This document shows, piece by piece, positions 27,438 through 36,174 of a DNA stretch of 64,000 nt. A program made the position numbers and the translations under genes. A model generated the notes under the pieces. It was not told the DNA's origin. It saw only the letters and a list, made by a program, of their open reading frames with translations, and made no database searches. The stretch is from the NCBI GenBank assembly GCA_964538505.1, contig CAZIDY010000002.1, forward strand, positions 1 to 64,000. The letters are read 5' to 3'. How positions within the stretch are numbered: position 1 is the first letter of the stretch; each line of letters opens with the position of its first letter. This stretch comes from Zeimonas sp964538505 (lineage in GTDB: Bacteria; Pseudomonadota; Gammaproteobacteria; Burkholderiales; Burkholderiaceae_E).

Positions 27438-30400
27438 CTACGAGGCGATGCTCGCGCGGTGTTTGTTCTCCACCCAGGCCTGCGCCAGCGACAACGTGCG
27501 GGTGTTCTGGATGTTGTTCACGATCGGCACCGCGACGCCATCGATGACCGGCAGGCCCTGGTGCGTCGTGGGCAGCAGCAACCACACACTGGGCGTGTGG
27601 CCCGGGCGGCCAGCGTGCTCCTCGACCTCGGTGATCAGTGTCATCAGGTCGTAGCGGGCGAGCAGGCCGGCACTCACCAGCAGGATCGGCGCCGTGCCGT
27701 GCAGCAGCGCGGCGCGCAGCGTGGGCAGGGTTCTTTGCACTAGGCGTTGCAGGTTGATCCAGCGCCGACTGCCGCGGTCGGCGGCGTCGGCCTCGAGGAC
27801 GACGTTCCAGTCGACGCGGGCGGCTGTTGCCTGCTCACGCAGTGCGCCTAGCAGCAGCGCGTCGAAGTTCACGCGTTGCAGAGGAGCGGGCTGAGTCTCA
27901 GGCTGCCCGAAGCGGTGCAGCAGTTCAGCTTCTGCCCGGCGCGCAATACGCGGGTGAACGGTCAGCACCAGAAGGCCACCTTGTTGAAGGCTTCGCGTGA
28001 GGCGCTCCTCGACTCCAGCGGCGTCGGCGAGTTCCGCGCCGGCGCCGTCGCCGGCGGCCCGCATGGAGAGCTCGGTGGTGTGACGCGAAAACGCCGTGGT
28101 GGTGCCCGCAGTCTGCGCGCTGCCCAAGGTCGAGAGTCGGTAGGCGCCAGCGCCTTCCGCGGCGGATGGATCCCAACTCAGCGGCGCGCCAGCCTCTTCA
28201 AGAAGGCGGTCCAGCTCGGGGCGGCCGGGCAATGCTGAGGCCTCGGGGTAGCGGCCGCGCACGCGGTCCTGGATTTCGCGCAGGCGCAGTTGCGGCGCGC
28301 CGATCAGCGCGCCAAGGGACTGGCGCAGGGCCTGCAGCGGCGCCATGCCGCGGGGGTAGATCTCCTGTCGGCTGGACAAGGCCGCCTTGCGCGACGCCGA
28401 GGCGGCCAGACGCAGCAGCCGGGTGGGGGTCAGCGCTGCGGTGGGCGCGCCTTCAGCAGCCAAGGCAGGGGGCAGGGGAACGCCTTCCAGCGTTTCGAGC
28501 ACCCGGGGTGGCGGGAGCAGGGGGTCGGCCAGGGCGCATGCGTCTGCGGCAGCCCCGAGTTGCCGGGCGTAGTCGGCCCAGGCCGAGGCGCTGGCAATCA
28601 ACGCACAGGGCTGATGGTCGAACGCCTCGAATCGCGGCTGGTCGAGGTGCGATTCCGCTTCGACCGCCGCCCGCAGCACGGCGCTGGCCTGGCGCAGCCG
28701 CTCCGCGTCGTCCTGCGCCGCGCAGCCGCGCAGTGCGAGCAGGGCCATGGCGCTCTCATGAGCGCTCATCACCTGGCCCTGGCTGCGCAGCAGGGTGTCG
28801 AGCTGCTGGCGCAGCTCGGTGAAGGCGGGGTTCTTGAGCCAGCGCTCGCGGGCCTTGATGAGCGCGGCGGTCAGCGTGCCTCGGTCCACCTGATTGGCTT
28901 GCGCCGACTCGCCAAGATTGGGCCAGGTTCCGGCCTGCACGCTGTCGTCCAGCCCGAGGTAGTGGGCGAGAGCGGCTTCCTCCGGCCGGTCATCACCGGC
29001 GGGGCGGCGAGGTAGCAGCTGCGCTGCCAGTTCATTGACGCTGACGGCGCCGCCGACCTCCTCGTCCGCGTCGTGCGCGGTGCTGCGGCCCTGCGTGAGG
29101 TCGGGCCGCAGGCGGGCGAGTTCCTTGGCGGTGAGACGAATCTCCTTGCGGATCTTGTCGCCCACGCCTCGCAGATAACGGAAGCGGATGCGATCGACGG
29201 CCAGCAGTTCGCGGGCGTTGTGAATGCCCATGCGCTCCAGGATGTCCTGCGCTTCGAGGCTGTAGCCCAGTTCGGCCATCGTGGTGAGCGGTGTAGCGGT
29301 CATGGCGATGGCGGCCAGGCCCTCCGCTGCGCCGGTCTCGCCCGGATGAACCGTCTGCCGAGCGGCAAAGATCGCGCGCCATGCGCGCAGCATGTCTTCA
29401 GCGTTGTCGAAGCGCTCGCGGTAGTCGCGCTTCAAGGCCTTCGAGAAGAACGCGGTGAAGCCCTCGCGCGTGACCGGGTCGAAGACGTCGCTTTCGATGG
29501 TGGCCTCGACGTCGAGCATGGCCGGCGAGGTCTGACCATCACCCCAGATCGGCGGCTGGCCGACCGCCATCTCATAGAGCGTGATGGTCAGCGCGAAACG
29601 CTCGGCGTACAGGTCCCAGCGCGGCGGGCGGCGCAGTGACAGGAACGGGTCGAGGTAAGGGTGCGTACCGGCCGTGATGTTGTCGGCCGGCGTGCGGCAC
29701 AGCGAGAAGTCGAACAGCACGAGCTGCAGCTTGCCGGTGCGGTTCTCGGCGATGCCGATGTTCTCGGGCTTGATGTCGCGATGGGCCACACCTTCGGCTT
29801 CGAGGTGGTTCACCGCTTCGATCAGCTCTTCTCCGAAGCGCTGCAGCATGTCGAGCGACAGGCGTCCTTCCTCCTTGAGCTTCTCGGCCATCGTGCGGTT
29901 GCCGGCACTCTTGAGCAGCAGGGCCGTGCGGCCGGCGACCGTGAGCGTCTCGCGGTGGGCGACGATGTTCTGGTGATGCAGTCGCGCGAGCACTTCGCCT
30001 TCCGCGGCCAGGCGGTCGTTGTGCGCGACGTCGCACGCGACCTTGAGAACGTGCTCTTCGTCGCTGCCGTCCTTGCGCACCAGCAGCGCGTCACTGGAGG
30101 AGCCGCGCCCCATGCGCTTGACGACGGTGAAGCCACCGTACAGGCGATCGCCTGCGCTGGCGACGCTGGGGTCGACCGTGGCTTCCGGGTCGGGGGTGGT
30201 GAGCTCGTCCTCGACGCGATCCAGATCGTCCAGGAAGTCCTGAACGGATTCATAGCGGGCCAAAACGTCGGGGCAGGTGGCGAACTGGATCAGTTCCTGC
30301 TGCCGCGCGCCGCAGCCATCCATCACGTCCGACAGGCGCAGCCCCTGACCGACCCGCAGCTTCTCGGCGAGGTCGAGCACCGACTCGGCGGGTGGCTGGC

Positions 30401-31697
30401 CGCTGAAGAGCTGGTAGGCGATGCAGCCGAGCGAGAACACATCCAGGCTCGGCCCGTGCGCGGGGTCGGCGCGGGTCGTCTCCGGGGCGAGGTAGATCAT
30501 CCCCGGGTCTTCGACATAATCCTCGACGTGCTGGGTGCCGGTGGTGCGGTGAACGGTGTAGGGCGACGCGGACTCAGCGACGTTGCCGGGGTTGCGTGCG
30601 GCGGTCTGCCAATTCATCAGTCGCAGGTGCAACGCACCGCTGCCGATGCCATGAACGAGGATGCTCTGCGGCCCCAGGGCGCGGTGGTACAGGCGCTTCG
30701 AGTGGGCGTACTTCAGCGTCTCGGCGATGTCGCGCACCAGCTGCAGGCGTTGGGTGACCGAAAGGTCCTTGCCGTGGTCGCGCAGCAGGTGATCCAGGCG
30801 CATCGCCTTGGGGTCGTGGTCGAAGATCAGCGCCGGGCCGAGTTCGGTCTCCTTGTAGTCCTTGACCTTCAGGATGCCGGGGTGGTCTATGCCTTCGAGG
30901 ATCTCGAACTCGCGCCGCGCCTGGCGCACGCGTGTGGCACGGGCCTCGGGGGTGGAGGCGGAGGCGACGGTGTAGATGCGGACACGGCGATGAACCGTGT
31001 CGATGCTGACGTGCTGCGCTTCCCAGTCCTGAAACCCTTCACCCTCGGACAGCAGCTTGCCCAGCCGGTAGTCGCCCACCTGGCGGTGCTTGTTGGAGGG
31101 GCGGATGCCGGCCTCGGTGAGGCCGCGAGCGATGGCGCGCGCCTGCTGCGAGTCGACGGTGGTCGCCGAGCGGTTGGTGACGCCGTTGGACAGCGCCCCG
31201 ACGATCCCCGGGTCGTCCACGGCACCGGATCGGCCACGCTGGAAGGTGGCCGACCTGGCCAGCCCTTCGAGCCGACACGACAGGCTGGTGGAAGAGAGAA
31301 AGATGGCCGGCTCGACGAAGGGCAGGCGAATCTTGGCCTTGGTGATGGCCGGCTGCCGCTTGAGCAGGCTGGCCAGGCGCCTGGCTTTGCGATTGGCGAG
31401 GATGACCGGGTTGTCGACCGTGGTCGATCGGCCATCGGTCGTCCAGGTCCAACTGTGTACGTCGCCGGTCAGGACGCCAGGGCGGCTCTTGATCTCGACG
31501 AGAAAGAGCCCGGCAGGGGAGAGCACTAGCGCGTCGACCTCGCTGACCTTGCCCTCGTCGTCGATGAACTCGAAGTTGGTCCAGACGTGCCAGGGGTCAC
31601 GGTCAGGAAGATTGCTTCGAAGCCATTCCAGCGCTTCGCGCTCCCAAGCGAAGTTGGATTCGGCGATGACGTGCCAGCGGCCGGCGCCGAGCGTCAT
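27438..31697 (-). CDS. pglW: BREX serine/threonine kinase PglW with NERD domain
   Basis: 1419 residues. An N-terminal NERD nuclease-related domain (residues ~15-130; VDALVLSPAGLFLVEIKSRP near 52-72) is followed by two kinase-like domains. The first (~230-480) has lost catalytic residues: HRALGPQS near 336 replaces HRDxKPEN. The second (~555-790) has a Gly-rich loop GRGSSSDALLV, VLK lysine and HRDIKPEN near 638, but DFS instead of DFG. A helix-hairpin-helix-like stretch (LLAVDRIRFRYLRGVGDKIR) follows. ATG 31697 overlaps the stop of the upstream XRE gene; the stop lies 47 bases before pglX. PglW is a signature kinase of type 2 BREX; its substrates are unknown. Confidence 0.94.
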   Translation of the reverse strand: MTLGAGRWHVIAESNFAWEREALEWLRSNLPDRDPWHVWTNFEFIDDEGKVSEVDALVLSPAGLFLVEIKSRPGVLTGDVHSWTWTTDGRSTTVDNPVILANRKARRLASLLKRQPAITKAKIRLPFVEPAIFLSSTSLSCRLEGLARSATFQRGRSGAVDDPGIVGALSNGVTNRSATTVDSQQARAIARGLTEAGIRPSNKHRQVGDYRLGKLLSEGEGFQDWEAQHVSIDTVHRRVRIYTVASASTPEARATRVRQARREFEILEGIDHPGILKVKDYKETELGPALIFDHDPKAMRLDHLLRDHGKDLSVTQRLQLVRDIAETLKYAHSKRLYHRALGPQSILVHGIGSGALHLRLMNWQTAARNPGNVAESASPYTVHRTTGTQHVEDYVEDPGMIYLAPETTRADPAHGPSLDVFSLGCIAYQLFSGQPPAESVLDLAEKLRVGQGLRLSDVMDGCGARQQELIQFATCPDVLARYESVQDFLDDLDRVEDELTTPDPEATVDPSVASAGDRLYGGFTVVKRMGRGSSSDALLVRKDGSDEEHVLKVACDVAHNDRLAAEGEVLARLHHQNIVAHRETLTVAGRTALLLKSAGNRTMAEKLKEEGRLSLDMLQRFGEELIEAVNHLEAEGVAHRDIKPENIGIAENRTGKLQLVLFDFSLCRTPADNITAGTHPYLDPFLSLRRPPRWDLYAERFALTITLYEMAVGQPPIWGDGQTSPAMLDVEATIESDVFDPVTREGFTAFFSKALKRDYRERFDNAEDMLRAWRAIFAARQTVHPGETGAAEGLAAIAMTATPLTTMAELGYSLEAQDILERMGIHNARELLAVDRIRFRYLRGVGDKIRKEIRLTAKELARLRPDLTQGRSTAHDADEEVGGAVSVNELAAQLLPRRPAGDDRPEEAALAHYLGLDDSVQAGTWPNLGESAQANQVDRGTLTAALIKARERWLKNPAFTELRQQLDTLLRSQGQVMSAHESAMALLALRGCAAQDDAERLRQASAVLRAAVEAESHLDQPRFEAFDHQPCALIASASAWADYARQLGAAADACALADPLLPPPRVLETLEGVPLPPALAAEGAPTAALTPTRLLRLAASASRKAALSSRQEIYPRGMAPLQALRQSLGALIGAPQLRLREIQDRVRGRYPEASALPGRPELDRLLEEAGAPLSWDPSAAEGAGAYRLSTLGSAQTAGTTTAFSRHTTELSMRAAGDGAGAELADAAGVEERLTRSLQQGGLLVLTVHPRIARRAEAELLHRFGQPETQPAPLQRVNFDALLLGALREQATAARVDWNVVLEADAADRGSRRWINLQRLVQRTLPTLRAALLHGTAPILLVSAGLLARYDLMTLITEVEEHAGRPGHTPSVWLLLPTTHQGLPVIDGVAVPIVNNIQNTRTLSLAQAWVENKHRASIAS

Positions 31698-31915
31698 GCG
31701 CTCACCTGGCGGTCGTCTTCGATGTACTCGAACAGGTCGCCGACCTGGCAGTTGAACAGCCGGCAGAGCTGCTCGATGGCCGGGAGATCGACCCGCGTGC
31801 TCGTCTCCTTGTAGAGAGCGGTGATCGTGCTGCGATTCAGCCCCGTGCGCCGCGAAACGTCAGCGATGCGAAGCTTTTCTCGGCCCATGAGCGTCGATAG
31901 GTGACAGCGGATCAT
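31694..31915 (-). CDS. XRE/Cro-type regulator of BREX operon
   Basis: 73 residues comprising a single helix-turn-helix of the Cro/CI (HTH_26) type: IADVSRRTGLNRSTITALYK followed by LPAIEQLCRLFNCQVGDLFE. The start ATG 31915 (MIRCHLSTLMGREKL) is preferred over the longer frame, which would begin in the AT-rich promoter. The stop overlaps the pglW start (ATGA), so it is the first gene of the operon and likely an autorepressor controlling BREX expression. Its operator is probably in the repeat-containing region just upstream. Confidence 0.85.
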   Translation of the reverse strand: MIRCHLSTLMGREKLRIADVSRRTGLNRSTITALYKETSTRVDLPAIEQLCRLFNCQVGDLFEYIEDDRQVSA

Positions 31916-31985
31916 TTTCAACCGTCCGGGGTGCTGCGTAAGATAGCATAATAGCTTGCAGCGCATAACCCGGAATAGTAAACGC
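31916..31985 (-). promoter_or_regulatory. Probable BREX operon promoter/operator
   Basis: A short AT-rich patch with TATTAT (minus strand, 31953-31948) as a candidate -10 box and direct repeats ATAGC at 31943-31947 and 31951-31955, which overlap it. No good -35 hexamer is evident, which fits an activated or tightly controlled promoter. It separates the XRE gene from the divergent hypothetical gene starting at 32148. Confidence 0.35.
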
Positions 31986-32147
31986 CAGAGTCGCACGAAC
32001 CTGGTCGATAGCTCTGTGATCGATTACCTTTCGTCCATGTTCGCTGACAGCCGATCGTTCCGAAGCCGATGGTCCGAGTTCTTCGGCAGCCTCCGCACGC
32101 AGATCAGCGCAGCAGCATCCCGTCCGGTAGTTGATGGCCGATCGATC

Positions 32148-33362
32148 ATGACCACGCACAAGTGGCAGTTCACCTCCCGCTTTCGCCGTCACGCCTTCGG
32201 CTGGCGATCAGACACGCCAATCCAGCGCATCAAGGAAGCGCTCGCCGAAATCAAGGCAGTAGCACGCAAGGACCCAGTGCTCGCGGCCGAGGGCGCCGTG
32301 ACGTTGCTGGAGAAGCTGTCGCCAGCGCTGGAGCAGGTCGACAGCTCCTCCGGAGCCCTGGGCACAACGGTGAACCGAGCTATCGACACCCTGGTGCCCA
32401 TCATCGCCAAGGCTGACGTCGATCGGCGCGTTCGACAGCGTTGGCTGGAACGTCTGTGGCAAGCCTTGCAAGACGATGAGATCCCCTACATCGAATCCCT
32501 CGGCGAGCACTGGGGCGAGCTGTGCGGCACCCCCGAACTGGCGGTGGTGTGGGTCGACGAACTCCTGCCTCTTGTCGAACACGTCTGGAGCCATCGATCC
32601 ACCGGTCACGGGTTCTTCAAGGGGACGAGTGCATGCCTTGCTTCGCTGTATGCCGCTGATCGCCACGATCAACTGCTCGCGCTGCTGGAGCGGGCGCCAT
32701 TCAAGTGGTGGCACGACCGCAAGTGGGGCGTCAAAGCACTGGTGGCGACGGGCAAGAAGGCGGAGGCGATTCGTTACGCCGAGCAATCGCGCGGCCTGAA
32801 CGATCCGAGCTGGCAGATCGCCGAGGCTTGCGAGGACATCCTGCTGTCGTCGGGACTGGCCGACGATGCATACCGGCGCTACGCGATCGAAGCCAACCAA
32901 GGTACGACCAACCTGGCCACCTTCCGGGCCATCGCCAAGAAGTACCCGAGCACGCCACCAGAGCAGATCTTGCGCGACTTGGTTGCCAGCACGCCCGGCG
33001 CCGAAGGCAAGTGGTTCGCGGCCGCCAAGGATGCCGGACTGTTCAACGTCGCTATCGAGCTGGCGACCACCAGCCCTACCGATCCGCGCACGCTGGCCCG
33101 AGCGGCCAGAGACTTTGCCGAGAGCCAGCCTGAGTTCGCGGTCGCTGCCGGCCTTGCTTCGCTGCGGTGGATCTCGCTCGGGCACGGCTTCGAGATCACC
33201 GGTACCGATGTGCTCGACGCCTACTCGGCAGTCATGAAGGCGGCATCAACGGCAAGCGTGGACGCGCAGCAGATCAAGACTCGGATCAGGGATCTGCTGA
33301 CGTCATCGCCCACCGGCAACCAGCTCATGAAGTCCGTCCTGGCCCATCAACTGGCCACCTGA
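32148..33362 (+). CDS. Uncharacterised helical protein divergent from BREX operon
   Basis: I do not recognise a named family. The 404-residue product (start MTTHKWQFTSRFRRHAFGWR) has no signal peptide or membrane segment. From about residue 30 on it is predicted almost wholly helical with repeated paired helices, reminiscent of TPR/HEAT scaffolds. The conserved-looking N-terminal block (WRSDTPIQRIKEALAEIKAV) is basic and may contact nucleic acid or a partner. ATG 32148 is chosen; an in-frame upstream ATG at 31956 would read through the BREX promoter. It is transcribed divergently from the XRE regulator, so it may share control with BREX. I recall similar proteins on other mobile islands. Function unknown. 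Confidence 0.7.
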   Translation: MTTHKWQFTSRFRRHAFGWRSDTPIQRIKEALAEIKAVARKDPVLAAEGAVTLLEKLSPALEQVDSSSGALGTTVNRAIDTLVPIIAKADVDRRVRQRWLERLWQALQDDEIPYIESLGEHWGELCGTPELAVVWVDELLPLVEHVWSHRSTGHGFFKGTSACLASLYAADRHDQLLALLERAPFKWWHDRKWGVKALVATGKKAEAIRYAEQSRGLNDPSWQIAEACEDILLSSGLADDAYRRYAIEANQGTTNLATFRAIAKKYPSTPPEQILRDLVASTPGAEGKWFAAAKDAGLFNVAIELATTSPTDPRTLARAARDFAESQPEFAVAAGLASLRWISLGHGFEITGTDVLDAYSAVMKAASTASVDAQQIKTRIRDLLTSSPTGNQLMKSVLAHQLAT

Positions 33363-33488
33363 TTCGGTCTCGTTTTTGCAGGAGCCAGCGCCAGCACGCA
33401 GGCGCTCGAAACTCCCTCATGGTGTCGGTGAGGGGTCGTCCGGAGAATTTCGCCATTCAAGCGAGTTTGATGGACAGGACCGATACCG

Positions 33489-33886
33489 ATGCATGAGATC
33501 AACCAAGTTCCCCCCGGCCGGATGACCCCGGAGCAGCGTCGGCGCGAGATCGCGTCGCTGCTCGCAAATGGGCTCGTCAGTCTTCGCAGCGCCGACTCTC
33601 GCCCGTCCACAAGGCCAACACCGACAAGTTCACCGCGCCACCATCGATGGCCTCACAGATCGCACGATTGCCCGAGCTGCCCATGCCGGAAATCAAAGCG
33701 CTCTGGCAGAGGCTCTTCGGTGACGACACGCCCACCCACAACCGCCAGTTCCTGGAGCGGCGCATTGCCTACCGCCTGCAAGAGGTGGAGTTCCGCAAGA
33801 CCGACGGCAACCTGCTGGAGCGCAACAAACGCCGCATCGCATCCTTGATCGAGACCGGCAAGGTCAAGAAGCGCGACCGTGACTAG
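33489..33886 (+). pseudogene. Broken small-protein/DUF2924 module of a recombinase cassette
   Basis: Two overlapping fragments. From ATG 33489 the product reads INQVPPGRMTPEQRRREIAS, the start of a small conserved protein usually found upstream of DUF2924, but it loses its frame after about 37 codons. From about 33647 another frame gives MPEIKALWQRLFGDDTPTHN, then FLERRIAYRLQEVEFRK, a DUF2924 domain. That reading ends at TAG 33884-33886, where homologues would have Tyr (KKRDRD then stop); the same frame continues with sense codons RPAAGTVLTR. So the DUF2924 gene carries a nonsense mutation and its upstream partner has been fused by deletion. Confidence 0.6.
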
Positions 33887-33918
33887 CGGCCGGCAGCGGG
33901 CACTGTGCTGACCCGCGC

Positions 33919-34086
33919 CACAAGGAGCAGTGGTACCAGGCCGAGCATCCACCGATCATCGACCGCGAGTTGTGGGACAAGGTGCACGCCATCCTCGACG
34001 ACGCCCTGCCCAACCACGTCACGCTGTTTGACCTGGCGGTGGATCCACCAGCGCTGTGGGATGACCAGCGCGCCCGGCTCAGGTAG
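33919..34086 (+). pseudogene. Serine recombinase fragment
   Basis: The frame reads HKEQWYQAEHPPIIDRELWD and then KVHAILDDAL, the linker and start of the Recombinase domain of large serine recombinases (W-x-x-x-H-x-P-I-I-D-x-x-L-W). Both the catalytic N-terminal domain and the DNA-binding C-terminus are gone. After DAL it continues into an unrelated tail (PNHVTLFDLAVDPPALWDDQ) that ends at TAG 34086. With the DUF2924 remnant it is the scar of a site-specific recombination module. Confidence 0.6.
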
Positions 34087-34258
34087 ACCAATCGGCCTGC
34101 CGCCGATAAAATGTGGCGAGGTGCCCACCTTACTTGCACACGAGTAAAAAAAGGCTTCGTCTCACTGTCATTGAAAACCTCTCTTTGAGCCTCGTCGTCG
34201 GGGACTTAAACGTGTGCGCCTGACCCGAAATCGGCGTGGCATTGAGGAAAGGTTTGTC

Positions 34259-35353
34259 ATGACAATCAAAGAGCTCGCGTATTCCGCGCAGCAGCACCTT
34301 CAGGCCAGCACTGGTGGCTCATTCAAGCGAGCCCACGTCTACGAGCTGTTGGCAGCTTCCTTCGGCTTCAACTCGCACGCCGCGTTTGGCGTTGGCACCG
34401 TACTCACGGAACTTCGCCAGAACGATCGGCGGGTGGTCCCGCAAAGCGCGCTCATCAAGCGGCGTTGCATCGAGCTTGGGTATCAACCTGACACCGCGAC
34501 TCTGGCGTCGTCGGCGCTGGAATCTTTCCTGGCAGAGCGCCAGATCGGCATTGCCAGCATCCCGTCATTGGTCAGTCGCTTGAGAGGGGAGTCGTCCAGC
34601 CAAGACGAAGAGCTCGAATACGACGAGGATGAGCTATTCGACCCTGGCGACGAGGCGTTCGGCCCGATCCTTCTAGATGGATTGGCTGCGGCGGCTAGTA
34701 AGGGCAATGCCCTGGCTCACTACGCGCTGGCGCTGATGCACGCCCCTGACGATGGAGACGACCCGGAAGCTGGAAGTTCCTATTGGTACTCCCAGGGGCA
34801 GCAGGGCCGTGTCCTGACGGGGGTGGAAAAGGAGTGGGCCGAAGCCCACGAGGCTCGTCTCGCTCAAGCCGAGAAGTACTCGTGGCACCTTAGGGAGGCC
34901 AGTCGACTGGGGAATCAGGATGCACTTCTCGACTTGGCGGATCGATTTGACGATCCGTCCTTCTTCGAGCAGCCGCGCCACGGCGTCGATGCTGACCCAG
35001 CAGCGATTGCGGCTATCGCAGAACGCATGGGCCGCACTTCAGACGCCAAGCATTGGCTGACGCTGGCTGCCGAGAGGGGAGATACGGACGCCATGCTCCA
35101 GCTCATTGAGGAACACGATCAAGGTGACCTACAGCGATGCTGGACGTGGGTGTATCTCTCGCAGTTGGTCGGAACGGATCTGACTCGGGACGCGCACTAC
35201 GCCATCAACGAGGACGGTTCGGACTACGACGATGACGTCGGCGGTCCAGCCTATGTCGCAGGTCGTGACGGGGTAGATCTTGAACCGCTTGCTCCGGCGC
35301 AAGACGCCGCTGCCAGGCTCGCTGCGCAGAAACTGTTTGACCAGATCGAATAG
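34259..35353 (+). CDS. Uncharacterised Sel1/TPR-like repeat protein
   Basis: 364 residues; no known family assigned with confidence. The N-terminal ~100 residues (MTIKELAYSAQQHLQASTGG through ELLAASFGFNSHAAFGVGTV) form a helical domain. An acidic linker follows (DEELEYDEDELFDPGDE, ~125-145), and then helical pairs resembling Sel1 repeats: AAAASKGNALAHYALALMHA, EASRLGNQDALLDLADRFDD and LAAERGDTDAMLQLIEEHDQ. ATG 34259 has GAGGAAAGG upstream. Codon use is visibly less GC-rich than the core genes on the right, which suggests horizontal origin. Function unknown; island cargo by position. The 290 bases to the ssrA terminator hold no recognisable gene. Confidence 0.7.
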   Translation: MTIKELAYSAQQHLQASTGGSFKRAHVYELLAASFGFNSHAAFGVGTVLTELRQNDRRVVPQSALIKRRCIELGYQPDTATLASSALESFLAERQIGIASIPSLVSRLRGESSSQDEELEYDEDELFDPGDEAFGPILLDGLAAAASKGNALAHYALALMHAPDDGDDPEAGSSYWYSQGQQGRVLTGVEKEWAEAHEARLAQAEKYSWHLREASRLGNQDALLDLADRFDDPSFFEQPRHGVDADPAAIAAIAERMGRTSDAKHWLTLAAERGDTDAMLQLIEEHDQGDLQRCWTWVYLSQLVGTDLTRDAHYAINEDGSDYDDDVGGPAYVAGRDGVDLEPLAPAQDAAARLAAQKLFDQIE

Positions 35354-35640
35354 AACGCACGATAAGACTGCTGGCTTTGCGCTAGGGACGTTTGCCCACT
35401 CCGGTTGCCAATGCTGCAATCCAACCGCTTGATTCGTCCGCGCGTAACCCTTTGATCTGTATGGGCCTGCGTTGCGGCCTTTGCGGACTTCGGGCCAGTT
35501 CCAGGGAGCGAGGTCGGAGCGAGGAATGGCCAGGAGAGAGTGGAATGTGGTCCGGAACGGCCAATTCGGGCGGCTGGCGAAGTCCGCAGGCTTCCGCAGG
35601 AACCCCCAACAACACGCGGGAACTGGCGCAAATAGACAAG

Positions 35641-35671
35641 AAAAAGCCCCAACTGATAACAGTTGGGGCTT
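35641..35671 (-). terminator. Rho-independent terminator of ssrA
   Basis: On the minus strand AGCCCCAACTG and CAGTTGGGGCT form an 11-bp stem with a short TTAT loop, followed by five T. It begins six bases after the CCA end of the tmRNA. Confidence 0.93.
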
Positions 35672-35677
35672 CAGTAT

Positions 35678-36040
35678 TGGTGGAGCCGGGGGGAATCGAA
35701 CCCCCGTCCGCAAGTCCTCTACGACCAGTTCTACATGCTTAGTCGATCAATTTGGATCTCGACGCAGGCTTAGCCGATCGACAGGCCGACCTGAATCCAG
35801 CCACCTTGGTTTTAGCTCCGCATCAAGTAGCCCGATGCGGCACGAGCCGACATGAATGACACTGCAGTTCCTTGCGGAACCCGGGCTGTCGGCGACCCGG
35901 TGCAGCGGCTCAGGCCTTAAGCGGCCAGTGCGAAACGCTCGTCGTTGGCGTTTGTGGTTTTGCCAATGGATTTACGAGGAAAAGGCGCCTCGGCATGCCC
36001 TGTGCCGCTTCGCTACCCACGTCGAAACCTGGTCGGCCCC
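35678..36040 (-). ncRNA. ssrA: tmRNA (ssrA)
   Basis: A one-piece tmRNA of about 363 nt for trans-translation of stalled ribosomes. The 5' end GGGGCCGACCAGGTTTCGAC pairs through seven bases (GGGGCCG) with the 3' CGGCTCC preceding ACCA, forming the alanine-type acceptor stem. The T-arm GTTCGATTC is present. The resume codon GCC at 35949 starts the tag ANDERFALAA, ending at TAA (35919-35917); this is a betaproteobacterial tag. A promoter lies upstream and a terminator immediately downstream. Confidence 0.96.
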
Positions 36041-36062
36041 GAAATTCGGTATCTGGCAACAC

Positions 36063-36115
36063 GTGCGCGACGACTCGCGCACTTCCCAAGTATAGGCTGT
36101 CCGGGGCGGTTTCAA
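36063..36115 (-). promoter_or_regulatory. ssrA promoter and leader hairpin
   Basis: Minus strand TTGAAA (36115-36110) and TATACT (36094-36089) are a strong -35/-10 pair with a rather short 15-base spacer. The transcript would start some 40 bases before the mature 5' end. The leader contains a perfect hairpin, GTGCGCGA (36063-36070)/TCGCGCAC (36075-36082), just before the RNase P site expected at 36040. Confidence 0.7.
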
Positions 36116-36174
36116 GCCCCCGGAAGAACATTACTTGTTCGCGCATCTGACGTCGATGAGTGTAATCTTTCCCC

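Noticed and set aside
35640..35700. ssrA 3' end as attachment site of the BREX island
   Set aside because: tmRNA genes are common integration targets and foreign DNA lies on this side. However, the natural-looking terminator begins only six bases after the CCA end, and I found no second copy of the ssrA 3' end in the window. Integration here is therefore not supported by the sequence shown.
35129..35713. Minus-strand frame containing ssrA 3' end and adjacent spacer
   Set aside because: It reads through the tmRNA T-arm and terminator (products like RTGVRFPPAPP are typical of RNA-gene translation) and has no protein similarity.
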